Positions 9,208 to 17,854 of a stretch of DNA of 64,000 nucleotides are shown here, piece after piece (the stretch's first letter is position 1; each line of letters starts with the position of its first letter). The translations under genes and the position numbers were made by a program. Source of the DNA: Chlamydia sp. 04-14 (GTDB lineage Bacteria > Chlamydiota > Chlamydiia > Chlamydiales > Chlamydiaceae). A model generated the notes under the pieces. It was not told the origin of the DNA. It saw only the letters and a program-made list of their open reading frames with translations, and searched no databases. The stretch covers positions 186,001-250,000 of the forward strand of contig NZ_JAPYKW010000001.1 of the NCBI RefSeq assembly GCF_036632095.1. The letters run 5' to 3'.

Positions 9208-11810
9208 TCTGCCCAATTTTTTCCAATTAAGATATTCACAACTAATGGGACAGATAAAATCATTGCAGATTCCATTATATCGCGCACTAAAGTTTGCATT
9301 TCTTCTTTTTCATCCTCAGGGACTTCAAATATCAACTCATCATGTATCTGCAATAATATTCGGCTTTTCAATTTGCGTTTTTCTAACGCGTCAAAAAGTT
9401 GCAACATTGCCAACTTGATCAATTCAGCAGCGCTACCTTGTATGCGAGTATTAACAGCAAGACGGCCTGAAGCTGCACGAGAGTTTGAAAACTCTGTCCA
9501 ATTATCTATTATCCTTTCCCTGCCCAGCAGTGTCTTGACTCGTAAATTTTCACAAGCCTGACTCACCGTTTCATTAATAAAACGAGCTACTTCAGGATAA
9601 CGATCAAAGTATGCATCTATTAACTTTTGAGCTTCTGAAACACTGATTTTTAAAATCTTTGACAATCCATAAGCTTGTTGCCCATAGATAATACCGAAAT
9701 TTACAGTCTTTGCTTGCATGCGCTGTTGTTTGGTAACTTCTTCTAACGGCACATGAAATACCTGAGAGGCGGTAAACGTGTGTACATCTTCTCGCGACTC
9801 AAAGGCCAACTTCAACGACTCATCTTGGCTCAAATGTGCCAGAAATCTTAACTCAATTTGAGAATAATCTGCAGATAAAAAATAATTATTCTGATGAGTA
9901 TCACAGAAAGCCTTTCTTAATAATCTTCCTCGCTCAGAACGTATAGGAATGTTTTGTAGATTTGGATCCTGACAAGCTAGTCTACCCGTGACTGTTCCCA
10001 TTTGATTAAATGTAGGATGAATTCTAGAAGTACGGGGGTCCACTTGTCTAGGAAGAGCTTTCACATAAGTAGAAAGCAATTTCTCAACAGCCCTGAATGC
10101 TAAAATCTTCTCAATAATTTCATGTTCCCCTGATAAAGCTTCCAAAACTTCCGCTTTGGTAGAACGGGCTTTGTCCATAGGTGTCAAGCCAAGTTTATTA
10201 TATAAAATATCTGACAACTGCTTAGGAGATTTAATATTAAAAGGGGTTCCAGCTAGGGTATAGATATCATCAGTAAGAATTGCCAATTCTTCTGATAAAA
10301 TCCTTTCTAGCTCTTGCAGATCTTCAACATCTAAAGGCATTCCGTTTCTTTCAATAGTGAAAAGAACCTTCTCTAAAGGCATTTCCATGTTGAAAAATAG
10401 ATCTTCTACTTTTTTTATTTTCAACTCTTCTAATAAAGATTTTTTTATTCTAGGCAAATGAGAAACAAATTCTCCAAAATATTGAGCAGGATTTGCAGGA
10501 GACTTTAATATAGGCAAACTTAACTGCCCCCATTCCTTTCCGTATCTACCTGCGGAGCTAACTAATCCATGATCAACAAGAAGCGTTTGATACGAGATTT
10601 TTGCTCCCCCATTAATCAAGTGTTCAGCCAGAGCTAAATCAAGGGCTATATGATTCACATGGATGCCTGCATTTTTCAATGCGTGATTATCTCTCTTTAT
10701 GTTGTAACCATAGAATTCAGTATCTTCTCTTCTAAAGAAATCTTTTAATGGCGTGAGAACATCATCTACAGCATTTTCTATATCAATGTAATAAACAGCG
10801 TCATCACAAGCTAAAGCCACTCCCATTAAAGTTAGTGATGGAAGAAAACTCCCCTTATATCCAACAGAAAAAGCAACACTTTTTCCATGCAAATCAGAGA
10901 GCTCATATGTCAACTTTTTACTATTATTGATTACGACAACATCTACGTTGGATTCTTCTTCAACTTGCTGAACTAAGGTTTTAAAGCCCTGCCGCATGTA
11001 AAAAGTATTCAATTCTTCCTGACGCATTTCGTGGAGAGGGAACTTCAATTCATCTATTGCTATAGGAAGAGGTATCTTATCGTTTAAGACAGCAAGATCT
11101 TTGCTTAACAATAAAATATCTTTTTGTTCTGAGAGCATCTTGTGAGTCGATCCTGTTAACTCATCAAGATTTTCTAAGATATCTTCTACGGAATGATACT
11201 TTTGTAGTAGGGCTGTTGCTTTCTTAGGTCCGCAACCAGATACTCCAGGAATATTATCAGAAGTGTCGCCAACTAAGGCTAGATAATCTGGTATTCTAGT
11301 TGGAGGAATACCATAAATATCTATAACACGATCTTCATCAATTTCTGGTTGATCTTTCCATGGATTGAGAACAATAACATTAGGGGCGACTAGTTGGAGT
11401 AAATCTTTGTCCGCAGTACATATACAAACTTCATATCCTTCTAATACGGCTTGCTTGGTAGCACTAGCTATAACATCATCTGCCTCAACTCCCTCCACCT
11501 CTAGATAGGTCAATCCAAGTAGACTGCAGTATTCTTTAACCACAGGAATTTGTTGGTAGAGATTTTCTTCTTTCTGTTCTCGATTACTTTTATAATCAGC
11601 ATAAATCTCTCTACGACTTTGTTTATTGTTTGGTCCGTCAAATACGGCTACCATATGATTTGGAGAGAATTCTTTGATTAATTTATTAATAGAACGAATA
11701 AAGCCAAAAACTGCCTGCGTTCCTTCTCCAGAAGAATTTTTCATATCTGGGAGAGCAAAATACGCTCTGAAAACAAATCCTGAAGCATCTAAAATAAAGA
11801 TCTTTCTCAC
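9201..11810 (-). CDS. polA: DNA polymerase I
   Basis: 869 residues. The 5'-3' exonuclease domain occupies about 1-290 (ILDASGFVFRAYF, VEGVEADDVIAS, GDTSDNIPGVSG). A 3'-5' exonuclease-like domain covers about 300-480, but its first metal motif, D-x-E in E. coli, is not visible, so proofreading is probably lost. The polymerase has motif A DYSQIELRFLAHLS, motif B AKTVNFGIIYGQQAYG and motif C QIHDELIFEVP. The start is GTG, seven bases after GGAGAG. Role: Okazaki fragment maturation and repair synthesis. Confidence 0.97.
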   Translation of the reverse strand: MRKIFILDASGFVFRAYFALPDMKNSSGEGTQAVFGFIRSINKLIKEFSPNHMVAVFDGPNNKQSRREIYADYKSNREQKEENLYQQIPVVKEYCSLLGLTYLEVEGVEADDVIASATKQAVLEGYEVCICTADKDLLQLVAPNVIVLNPWKDQPEIDEDRVIDIYGIPPTRIPDYLALVGDTSDNIPGVSGCGPKKATALLQKYHSVEDILENLDELTGSTHKMLSEQKDILLLSKDLAVLNDKIPLPIAIDELKFPLHEMRQEELNTFYMRQGFKTLVQQVEEESNVDVVVINNSKKLTYELSDLHGKSVAFSVGYKGSFLPSLTLMGVALACDDAVYYIDIENAVDDVLTPLKDFFRREDTEFYGYNIKRDNHALKNAGIHVNHIALDLALAEHLINGGAKISYQTLLVDHGLVSSAGRYGKEWGQLSLPILKSPANPAQYFGEFVSHLPRIKKSLLEELKIKKVEDLFFNMEMPLEKVLFTIERNGMPLDVEDLQELERILSEELAILTDDIYTLAGTPFNIKSPKQLSDILYNKLGLTPMDKARSTKAEVLEALSGEHEIIEKILAFRAVEKLLSTYVKALPRQVDPRTSRIHPTFNQMGTVTGRLACQDPNLQNIPIRSERGRLLRKAFCDTHQNNYFLSADYSQIELRFLAHLSQDESLKLAFESREDVHTFTASQVFHVPLEEVTKQQRMQAKTVNFGIIYGQQAYGLSKILKISVSEAQKLIDAYFDRYPEVARFINETVSQACENLRVKTLLGRERIIDNWTEFSNSRAASGRLAVNTRIQGSAAELIKLAMLQLFDALEKRKLKSRILLQIHDELIFEVPEDEKEEMQTLVRDIMESAMILSVPLVVNILIGKNWAEC

Positions 11811-11840
11811 CGATTCTCTCCGCTTACTAATTAACTAGAA

Positions 11841-12842
11841 TCATGACTCCAAGTAGTAGAATGTACTTGTGGAATTATCTAGATTAGGAAGTAACTCATG
11901 TTGAATTTTTCCTGTGATTAACGGGCTATTAGTTATTGATGACATAACTTTTTTCAGCCAACCATCACTTCCTAAACCGATTACACGGTAGTTATTTTCA
12001 ATTTTGCAATCAGCAACTAAATCTTGAAGCACTTGTTGTTTAGTTACATTTACAACATCGATGTAGCCTTCTTCTAAGGCTTTCTGAGGAGAATATAAAC
12101 GCGCCCCTAAAACACCTATCAACTTATCTTTAGTCAATAATGGACGATTCGTTGCAACGATATCAACAAATTGACCATAAAGATAATCAATTATTTCTTG
12201 TCGAATTTCACGATCTTTAGCTGTCCATTCTGTATAAGGATTCATAGGAGCTTTATCTTTTCCAGCTGTAAGTAAATCACTTTGCACCCCATAACGAGAT
12301 AAACCTTCCTTTACATTAAAATATGGTCCAGAAAGCACTCCTACAGAACCTATCAAAGAAGAAGGTGTGGAATAAATTTTATCGGCAGCGCATGCAACAT
12401 AATAGCCACCAGAAGCACAAAGACCATTCACAAAAACATAAACAGGGCAGTTTGTACGTTGTTTCCAAAACTGAATCGTTGAGTATATACGGGCAATTTC
12501 AAACACCTCTCCTCCAGGACAATCCATATCAATGATTATGCCCCGCACCCTATCTTTATAAGGCGTAGAATCTAATGCCGTAATAGCCTCTTGAATAATT
12601 TTTGCTGTGTGTTTGCTAGAGGAAATAACATCCTTCATTTCTAACACGGCGATAATTGGCGCCTCTTTGCCCAGATCTTTTACCTCACCTTTAGCATCAG
12701 GCATATTCACAAATTGAGAGTCGTTCATTCCAGAGGTAGAAACAACTAACATCAAAGTAACAAAGAAGGCAAGAACTACTCCGAGAGATAAACCTAGAAT
12801 CGATAGGAAGCCTTTAGACAAAAAATGCCAAAACGTTTTCAT
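11841..12842 (-). CDS. sohB: SohB/SppA-type signal peptide peptidase (S49)
   Basis: 333 residues. An N-terminal membrane anchor lies at about residues 7-35 (GFLSILGLSLGVVLAFFVTL). The S49 fold has the nucleophile in GLCASGGYYVACAADKI and a candidate general-base lysine in LLTAGKDKAPMN, as in the 36-kDa SppA type with a Ser/Lys dyad. Family role: cleavage of leftover signal peptides and membrane fragments. The ATG at 12842 is preferred over the TTG at 12875 that gives the longest frame. It sits between npt2 and polA on the same strand. Confidence 0.88.
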   Translation of the reverse strand: MKTFWHFLSKGFLSILGLSLGVVLAFFVTLMLVVSTSGMNDSQFVNMPDAKGEVKDLGKEAPIIAVLEMKDVISSSKHTAKIIQEAITALDSTPYKDRVRGIIIDMDCPGGEVFEIARIYSTIQFWKQRTNCPVYVFVNGLCASGGYYVACAADKIYSTPSSLIGSVGVLSGPYFNVKEGLSRYGVQSDLLTAGKDKAPMNPYTEWTAKDREIRQEIIDYLYGQFVDIVATNRPLLTKDKLIGVLGARLYSPQKALEEGYIDVVNVTKQQVLQDLVADCKIENNYRVIGLGSDGWLKKVMSSITNSPLITGKIQHELLPNLDNSTSTFYYLES

Positions 12843-12912
12843 AAATACCCGTAACGTCAAAAATTTATAAAACAAATAAAATAAAGTATGTGAGGGAAGG
12901 CTTAAAGATCAA

Positions 12913-12946
12913 AAAAAATATGAATAAAAGGGCTGGGAAGCCCTTT
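12913..12946 (-). terminator. intrinsic terminator after npt2
   Basis: AAAGGGCT at 12927-12934 pairs with AGCCCTTT at 12939-12946 around a four-base loop. Read on the minus strand, the hairpin starts four bases after the npt2 stop. It is followed by TTATTCATA and then eight T residues at 12911-12918. Confidence 0.75.
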
Positions 12947-12949
12947 AAA

Positions 12950-14599
12950 CTATAGCGTAGCTACTTCTTCTTTGCTGGAATTTTCTACCGTAGTCCTGTT
13001 GACAGCCACTTCGGGTGCAACTGGATCTGTTTTCGAACTTTCAGCAACAGCAGCGGCTTCTTTTATGTTGTACTCTCTTCCTATGAAAGCAACAACAGCT
13101 ATCCAAACTACCATAATTAAAAGAAGTACCACAGCTATCACATTAAGACTAGCAGCAACAGATGAGAAAATAATCAACAATCCTTGATATACTAAGGAAC
13201 CTCCCGATTTCCCTATTCGAGATACCACACCGTCAATGGCAGCCTTACCAAAGTTCTTCTGGTCATTGGGTAAAGGAATAAATGCCATTTCTTTAGTTTG
13301 ATCAAAGAATGTAAATTTAGCTGCGCGAGAAAACACATTTTGCATCCCGCCTATCCAAGCTGCTATGGCCAAAGGAGCCATATTGAAAAAGCCGCCAAAG
13401 ATCATAATGTCTCTCTTAACAGCAAATACGGCACCAAAGAATAGTACACCTGTTACCAACATAACAATCGGGGTGGTCAATGCGCCGACCGTCCAACCCC
13501 ACTTGCGAATACTTTGGCCGGTAAGGAAAAGGGCTGCGCAGACAGATACAATTCCTATTAAAGTAGTGATCCTACTCATATAGCTGTTGAACTCAACATG
13601 GGAACTATAAATCTGACTAACTTGATCTTTCCAAACCACTTCAAACAAGTGAATAACAAGATTATAGGATAAAACTATAACGGCAAGGCCTAGTAAATAC
13701 CGAGAACGAATGAGGTAAAGGAAAAGGCTTTTTGCCTTGGTTTTCGTCTTTTTCTTAGCTTTTACACTAGCCACACTTTCTTCAACTTGAGGTGATTTCT
13801 CAGAAGAAGATTCTGGGGAAAACGCTGTAGAGAAATTATAGCTATGTTGTGTAAGGAAGTGAACTTTTCTATATAGCCAAATCATACACAATCCGGCTAA
13901 AACGATTAAAATGGTGAGGTTCATCATAACCTCGTGCCATTTATCCTTAACAAAGGGATAAACAAAAAGCGAGTGCTTACCCATCCAATAGGAGATTTCA
14001 CCAGCAAATACGGAAGAAAGATTTAATCCGGTATTAATTAGGGCGTAAAATCTTCCAGCTTCCCTTACACTAGTTACTTCGTTAGCCAACCCCCAAAAGA
14101 GTGTTGACAGAACTACCGAACTCCAGAGCTCGGACATTACATAGTATAGACTGTAGCTCCAATAGCGAATCATTACAATGAATCCACGTAAGCCCTGTGG
14201 CAGCAATTCTTGTAGCCTATCTGCAAAAGAATGCAAGTGTAAGGCATCCCCCATAGGGTAAATTACTACGGCAAATAAGAAAAAGAAACCGAGAAAAGTA
14301 CCTATAAAGGAATAAAAAACGGTGTCTCTAGGACACCGATTACTTAACCAACCGTAGATCATGGTAACGATAACGGCTCCAGGAACTATCCCCCAGACTT
14401 TCAAGAACGGTATAACTTCCGCACCCGCATCAGACCCTACCACCACCAAAGTATCTTTCATACTTTTTAGGAGGCAATAATTAAATCCTACGAAAAAGGC
14501 TAGCCAGAAAAGAGGAATAAATTTTGGGAATTCTGATCGATATATGGGGCAGAAGTACGCCCGCAGTCTTGAAAAGGGTTTCATCTCTGATGACTGCAT
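12950..14599 (-). CDS. npt2: non-mitochondrial nucleoside triphosphate transporter (ADP/ATP translocase family)
   Basis: About 550 residues with roughly 12 hydrophobic helices, the TLC family found in Chlamydiae, Rickettsiae and plastids. Typical family segments are [50 protein letters not shown] sequence near residue 415 and [17 protein letters not shown]. Chlamydia has two paralogues. By synteny this is Npt2, which was shown in C. trachomatis to take up ribonucleoside triphosphates with protons rather than to exchange ATP for ADP. An acidic, Lys-rich cytoplasmic loop lies at about 270-290. Start at ATG 14599 follows AAGGAG closely; 14626 is an alternative. Two promoter candidates precede it. 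Confidence 0.93.
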   Translation of the reverse strand: MQSSEMKPFSRLRAYFCPIYRSEFPKFIPLFWLAFFVGFNYCLLKSMKDTLVVVGSDAGAEVIPFLKVWGIVPGAVIVTMIYGWLSNRCPRDTVFYSFIGTFLGFFFLFAVVIYPMGDALHLHSFADRLQELLPQGLRGFIVMIRYWSYSLYYVMSELWSSVVLSTLFWGLANEVTSVREAGRFYALINTGLNLSSVFAGEISYWMGKHSLFVYPFVKDKWHEVMMNLTILIVLAGLCMIWLYRKVHFLTQHSYNFSTAFSPESSSEKSPQVEESVASVKAKKKTKTKAKSLFLYLIRSRYLLGLAVIVLSYNLVIHLFEVVWKDQVSQIYSSHVEFNSYMSRITTLIGIVSVCAALFLTGQSIRKWGWTVGALTTPIVMLVTGVLFFGAVFAVKRDIMIFGGFFNMAPLAIAAWIGGMQNVFSRAAKFTFFDQTKEMAFIPLPNDQKNFGKAAIDGVVSRIGKSGGSLVYQGLLIIFSSVAASLNVIAVVLLLIMVVWIAVVAFIGREYNIKEAAAVAESSKTDPVAPEVAVNRTTVENSSKEEVATL

Positions 14600-14685
14600 A
14601 AACTCCTTCCCAAAATTATAGAGCATAAAGATTTGTAAACAGATGATAAATCATGCCTAAAAGACTTTGAACCCGTACAGTTCCT

Positions 14686-14713
14686 ATAATACTTGTTGCT
14701 GAGCAAACGGCAA
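14686..14713 (-). promoter_or_regulatory. candidate proximal promoter of npt2
   Basis: On the minus strand TTGCCG (14713-14708) and TATTAT (14691-14686) are separated by 16 bases. The -10 box is about 85 bases before the npt2 start. Confidence 0.5.
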
Positions 14714-14750
14714 GGCATATTTTAAAAGACTATGACAAATGTAAAGGACT

Positions 14751-14779
14751 ATTGTAGCGAAACACTTCCTAAAATACAA
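14751..14779 (-). promoter_or_regulatory. candidate distal promoter of npt2
   Basis: On the minus strand TTGTAT (14779-14774) and TACAAT (14756-14751) are separated by exactly 17 bases, a good housekeeping-sigma match. It lies about 65 bases upstream of the second candidate, in the same intergenic region. Confidence 0.55.
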
Positions 14780-14812
14780 GTTGTTCCTGTGAGATCCTTC
14801 CACTCTTTTTTT

Positions 14813-14850
14813 AAATAAAAAATTTACCAGCGCCTTTAATCGAGGCACTG
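14813..14850 (-). terminator. intrinsic terminator overlapping the end of pgsA
   Basis: On the minus strand CAGTGCC (14850-14844) pairs with GGCGCTG (14834-14828) with one G-U pair and a nine-base loop. It is followed by GTAAATTTTTTATTT. The stem contains the last codons and stop of pgsA. Confidence 0.6.
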
Positions 14851-15342
14851 TTTTTTGTAATCTATCACTCGCTCTAAGAAATAGAGAAATCCGAGAATAA
14901 TTAACGGCATTAACCCAATTACAGGGATTTGCACACCCGCAGTAACCCCAAGTAAAATAATAAATTGAACCACTGTAAAGATCTTTCCAAAGAACAGAGC
15001 TCGATAATCGTAGCCCTTCCATCCCCTAACAATAGAGAGATAGATGGCGAAAAGCACAAGGAAAATGTCTCTAGCAAAGATAAGTAAGAGATGCTCTGGG
15101 GATAAGGATCCTTCCCAATACAGGATAGCCACACAAACAAAAACAAAGAACTTATCAGTAAGGGGATCCAACATAGAACCAAAACGGCTAGTCGCTTTGT
15201 AACGGCGGGCAAGATAACCGTCTAAAACATCACTGGCCATGGCGCCTAAAATCACCAACAGACGTAAGTGGATCTTTTCTTGGTAAAAGAACAGGGCTAG
15301 CCATATACGTGATAGAGAAAGTAAATTACAAAATTGTCTCAT
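14836..15342 (-). CDS. pgsA: CDP-diacylglycerol--glycerol-3-phosphate 3-phosphatidyltransferase family protein
   Basis: 168-residue CDP-alcohol phosphatidyltransferase. The family signature D-x2-D-G-x2-A-R-x8-G-x3-D-x3-D is intact in DVLDGYLARRYKATSRFG followed by SMLDPLTDK (about residues 38-63). Four or more hydrophobic helices follow. The expected reaction makes phosphatidylglycerol phosphate, the precursor of phosphatidylglycerol. The signature is shared with phosphatidylserine and cardiolipin synthases of the same superfamily, so the acceptor alcohol is inferred from synteny. It has its own promoter and terminator. Confidence 0.88.
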   Translation of the reverse strand: MRQFCNLLSLSRIWLALFFYQEKIHLRLLVILGAMASDVLDGYLARRYKATSRFGSMLDPLTDKFFVFVCVAILYWEGSLSPEHLLLIFARDIFLVLFAIYLSIVRGWKGYDYRALFFGKIFTVVQFIILLGVTAGVQIPVIGLMPLIILGFLYFLERVIDYKKQCLD

Positions 15343-15396
15343 GGTTTTGGCTAACGTGATCTTTTTAAGGAATCTTAATATAATCTAAAAGAGCTT

Positions 15397-15425
15397 ATTA
15401 TAGGATAAGCGAGCTCTACAGGCAA
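15397..15425 (-). promoter_or_regulatory. candidate promoter of pgsA
   Basis: On the minus strand TTGCCT (15425-15420) and a perfect TATAAT (15402-15397) are separated by exactly 17 bases, about 55 bases before the pgsA start. Confidence 0.65.
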
Positions 15426-15553
15426 GAAGAGAGTTCCTCTCCCCAACAACTGTTTACTAGATTACCTTATATTGATACCTATTTGATATTTTAGAAAATT
15501 TTTAAAGAAAAAGAGCAACTAATTAACTTTATTACGGACTCTATTAGAAAATT

Positions 15554-15641
15554 CGGAAAGAGAGGGATTCGAACCCTCGGTACCCTTTAGAGGTACGCGT
15601 CCTTAGCAGGGACGTACTTTCGACCACTCAGTCATCTTTCC
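15554..15641 (-). tRNA. tRNA-Ser(GCU)
   Basis: 88-base cloverleaf on the minus strand. Acceptor stem GGAAAGA pairs with TCTTTCC, followed by a G discriminator. The anticodon stem CGTCC/GGACG encloses the loop CTGCTAA, anticodon GCT. A long variable arm (GCGTACC...GGGTACC) is as expected for serine. The T-loop is GGTTCGAATCC. The CCA end is not encoded. Confidence 0.96.
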
Positions 15642-15992
15642 TTATTAAAGGTGCATCAGAGTTTCCGAGAAGAAAACTTTTTACTACCTTCCTGTTCAAT
15701 AAAGTAGAATAATTCCTATCTTCAATGAAAGCAAGTTAACTTTTAGGACTCTGTTCTCCAGGTCATTCAGTCTCTTAATCCACGCGAAGAAAATTAAGAC
15801 AAAGGCGAATTCAATTCTATTGTAAGTCAATATTAGTGATCTAGTAATTTCTACGCCCAATTCCCTGAGTTTTTTCTGAATATTTAATAGAAACTTTATT
15901 GACTTTCCCAACCTTTATGACTTGAGCATATATTTTCGATATCCTAACCTGATCTCTAATGACTCCTGCATCTAGATCACATCATAAAAACT
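15642..15992. other. 351-base intergenic region between tRNA-Ser and dnaB
   Basis: AT-rich spacer between divergent genes. A 71-codon minus-strand frame at 15696-15911 lacks a ribosome binding site and recognisable composition, so I regard it as chance. Promoters for the tRNA (minus) and dnaB (plus) must be here, but no clear hexamer pair stands out. Confidence 0.5.
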
Positions 15993-17411
15993 ATGTTGAC
16001 CCAAACAGAAAAAACTCCCGCTCCCGCACTACCAAGCCCGCCTAATTCTAAAGAATCAGAAATGATTGTTCTCGGATGCATGTTAACGGGGGTTAATTAT
16101 CTTAATCTAGCAGCTAACCAGCTTAACGAAGATGATTTTTACTATCTCGAACATAAAATCATTTTCCGAGTTCTCCAGGACGCCTTTAAACACGATAAAC
16201 CCATAGACGTGCATCTTGCAGGAGAAGAACTTAAAAGAAGAAACCACCTTACGGTAATTGGGGGGCCCGGTTATTTAATTACCTTAGCAGATTTTGCGGG
16301 AACGGCAGCATATATTGAAGAATATATTCAGATCATTCTTTCTAAATCTATCTTAAGAAAAATGATCCAAACAGCTAAGGAAATAGAGAAAAAAGCAACT
16401 GAAGAACCTAAAGACGTCGCCGTTGCTTTAGACGAAGCACAAAATGCTTTATTTAAAATTAGCCAGGCAACCTCCCTCACACAGTACGTTCTCGTTGCCG
16501 ATAAACTTCAAGGTCTGGTCTCTGCTCAAGAGAAACCCTTTCTAATACAATTACAAGAAAAACAAGAGTTCTTCCAACAACATGCTCAAAGTGGTGATGC
16601 TTTACCCATTTCAGGTATTCCCACGCATTTCATTGATTTAGATAAAATGATCAATGGTTTCTCCCAATCCAACTTAATGATTCTTGCAGCCCGACCTGCT
16701 ATGGGGAAAACCGCTCTTGCTTTAAATATTGCAGAAAATATGTGCTTTCAAAGTCAGCTCCCTATAGGGATCTTCTCTTTAGAAATGACCGTAGATCAAC
16801 TAATTCATAGAATCATATGTTCTCGATCTGAAGTAGAATCTAGAAAAATTAATGTGGGAGATTTATCAGGTCAGGACTTTCAACGTATTGTTTCTGTTGT
16901 AAATGAAATGCAACAACATACTTTACTTATAGATGATCAACCAGGATTAAAAGTAACCGATCTTAGAGCTAGAGCCAGAAGAATGAAAGAAAGTTACGAT
17001 ATTCAATTCCTGATTATCGATTATTTACAACTTCTTTCTGGTTCAGGAACATTACGTTCTGCGGAAAGCCGCCAAACAGAAATTTCAGAAATTTCAAGAA
17101 TGCTGAAAACTTTGGCTAGAGAATTAAATATCCCTATTCTTTGTTTATCACAGTTATCTAGGAAAGTGGAAGATAGGGCCAATCATAGACCCATGATGAG
17201 TGATCTTAGAGAAAGTGGGAGTATAGAACAAGATTCCGACTTAGTCATGTTTCTATTGCGTAGAGAATATTATGATCCAAACGACAAGCCTGGAACTGCA
17301 GAACTTATAGTCGCTAAAAACCGCCACGGATCTATAGGCTCTGTTCCTTTAGTTTTTGAAAAAGAACTTGCAAGATTCAGAAATTATGCAGCTTTTGAGT
17401 TCAATGGTTAG
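15993..17411 (+). CDS. dnaB: replicative DNA helicase
   Basis: 472-residue hexameric 5'-3' helicase of the replication fork. The N-terminal DnaB domain begins around residue 15 with SKESEMIVLGCML. The RecA-like motor has Walker A AARPAMGKT near residue 230, the B-type strand FLIIDYLQLLSG and H3/H4 regions QLSRKVEDR and DLRESGSIEQDSD. The final VFEKELARFRNY is the usual C-terminus. No intein or insertion is seen. It is divergent from tRNA-Ser. Confidence 0.96.
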   Translation: MLTQTEKTPAPALPSPPNSKESEMIVLGCMLTGVNYLNLAANQLNEDDFYYLEHKIIFRVLQDAFKHDKPIDVHLAGEELKRRNHLTVIGGPGYLITLADFAGTAAYIEEYIQIILSKSILRKMIQTAKEIEKKATEEPKDVAVALDEAQNALFKISQATSLTQYVLVADKLQGLVSAQEKPFLIQLQEKQEFFQQHAQSGDALPISGIPTHFIDLDKMINGFSQSNLMILAARPAMGKTALALNIAENMCFQSQLPIGIFSLEMTVDQLIHRIICSRSEVESRKINVGDLSGQDFQRIVSVVNEMQQHTLLIDDQPGLKVTDLRARARRMKESYDIQFLIIDYLQLLSGSGTLRSAESRQTEISEISRMLKTLARELNIPILCLSQLSRKVEDRANHRPMMSDLRESGSIEQDSDLVMFLLRREYYDPNDKPGTAELIVAKNRHGSIGSVPLVFEKELARFRNYAAFEFNG

Positions 17412-17480
17412 ATAATTTTTTATAAAAATCCTCGCCAGATATTATCAAAAAAAAGTCTATACTATTGCTATAGACAATCT

Positions 17481-17708
17481 CGATTAAAATCGTTAGTGGA
17501 CCACAAAATATCTTTGTAGTAACATTCCTCTTGTTGTTTCCTGTGAAAAAAACAAGTACCGCAATCCTAGGTTTACTTAGTGTGTTGAGACTGCGGGCAA
17601 AACGAAACAGTGAAACTCAGTGTACCTAATAACTTTAGGTATCCGAAGGAATGGTTCTAATTTAAATTTAGCTATTCTAATTGGTGGTCTTTTCTCATTG
17701 AGAAAAGA
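17481..17708 (+). ncRNA. candidate structured RNA upstream of the bS22-like gene and mnmG
   Basis: The dnaB-mnmG gap contains nested perfect stems. A closing helix pairs CATTCCT (17523-17529) with AGGAATG (17647-17653). Inside it are three hairpins: CTTGTT/AACAAG (17530-17556), CCGCA/TGCGG (17559-17596) with an inner CTAGG/CTTAG (17567-17580), and TACCTAA/TTAGGTA (17623-17641). ACAAA/TTTGT (17503-17517) lies before it, and a nine-base stem TCTTTTCTC/GAGAAAAGA (17688-17708) lies after it. An inverted repeat GTCTATA/TATAGAC at 17455-17475 lies further upstream. The arrangement suggests a small RNA (6S-like is one possibility) or a leader element. I found no match to RNase P, tmRNA or SRP RNA motifs. 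Strand is inferred from the downstream genes. Confidence 0.4.
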
Positions 17709-17753
17709 TCGAATTACACACTCATATTTATACGCTAACAATAAAAAAAGACT

Positions 17754-17843
17754 ATGTCATCTGTTAAGAAAAAACGAAGACTTAAAATCGCTAAGCATAA
17801 GCGTAATAAAAGACGCCGAAGAGACCGTCATAAAAATAAATAA
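17754..17843 (+). CDS. 29-residue basic peptide, bS22/mS38-like (AURKAIP1/COX24 domain)
   Basis: A 29-codon frame starting MSSVKKKRRLKIAKHKRN and ending RHKNK, followed by TAA. More than half of the residues are Lys or Arg. The pattern V-K-K-R-R-x-K-I-A-K-H-K-R resembles the short ribosomal protein bS22 of Actinobacteria and the conserved C-terminal domain of mitochondrial mS38 (AURKAIP1/COX24), which bind the small ribosomal subunit. It stops 11 bases before the mnmG start, so co-expression is likely. The ribosome binding site is weak (AAAAAAAGACT). A different frame, 17620-17847, overlaps it and is judged spurious. Confidence 0.75.
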   Translation: MSSVKKKRRLKIAKHKRNKRRRRDRHKNK

Positions 17844-17854
17844 TTAGCTAGTTT

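Noticed and set aside
12843..12875. N-terminal extension of sohB from a TTG codon
   Set aside because: The internal ATG directly before the membrane anchor is a more usual start and the extension has no ribosome binding site.
14684..15212. Two open frames overlapping pgsA
   Set aside because: Both are in other frames of pgsA and its downstream region; pgsA carries the complete CDP-alcohol transferase signature.
15696..15911. 71-codon minus-strand frame upstream of dnaB
   Set aside because: No ribosome binding site and no family resemblance; occupies the region where the dnaB and tRNA promoters should lie.
17455..17475. GTCTATA/TATAGAC inverted repeat after dnaB
   Set aside because: Considered as the dnaB terminator, but it is low in GC and has no T run; noted only as part of the hairpin-rich region.
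17620..17847. 75-codon frame in the dnaB-mnmG gap
   Set aside because: It overlaps the hairpin-rich region and runs in a different frame over the 29-residue basic peptide, which has a recognisable pattern; composition is not protein-like.
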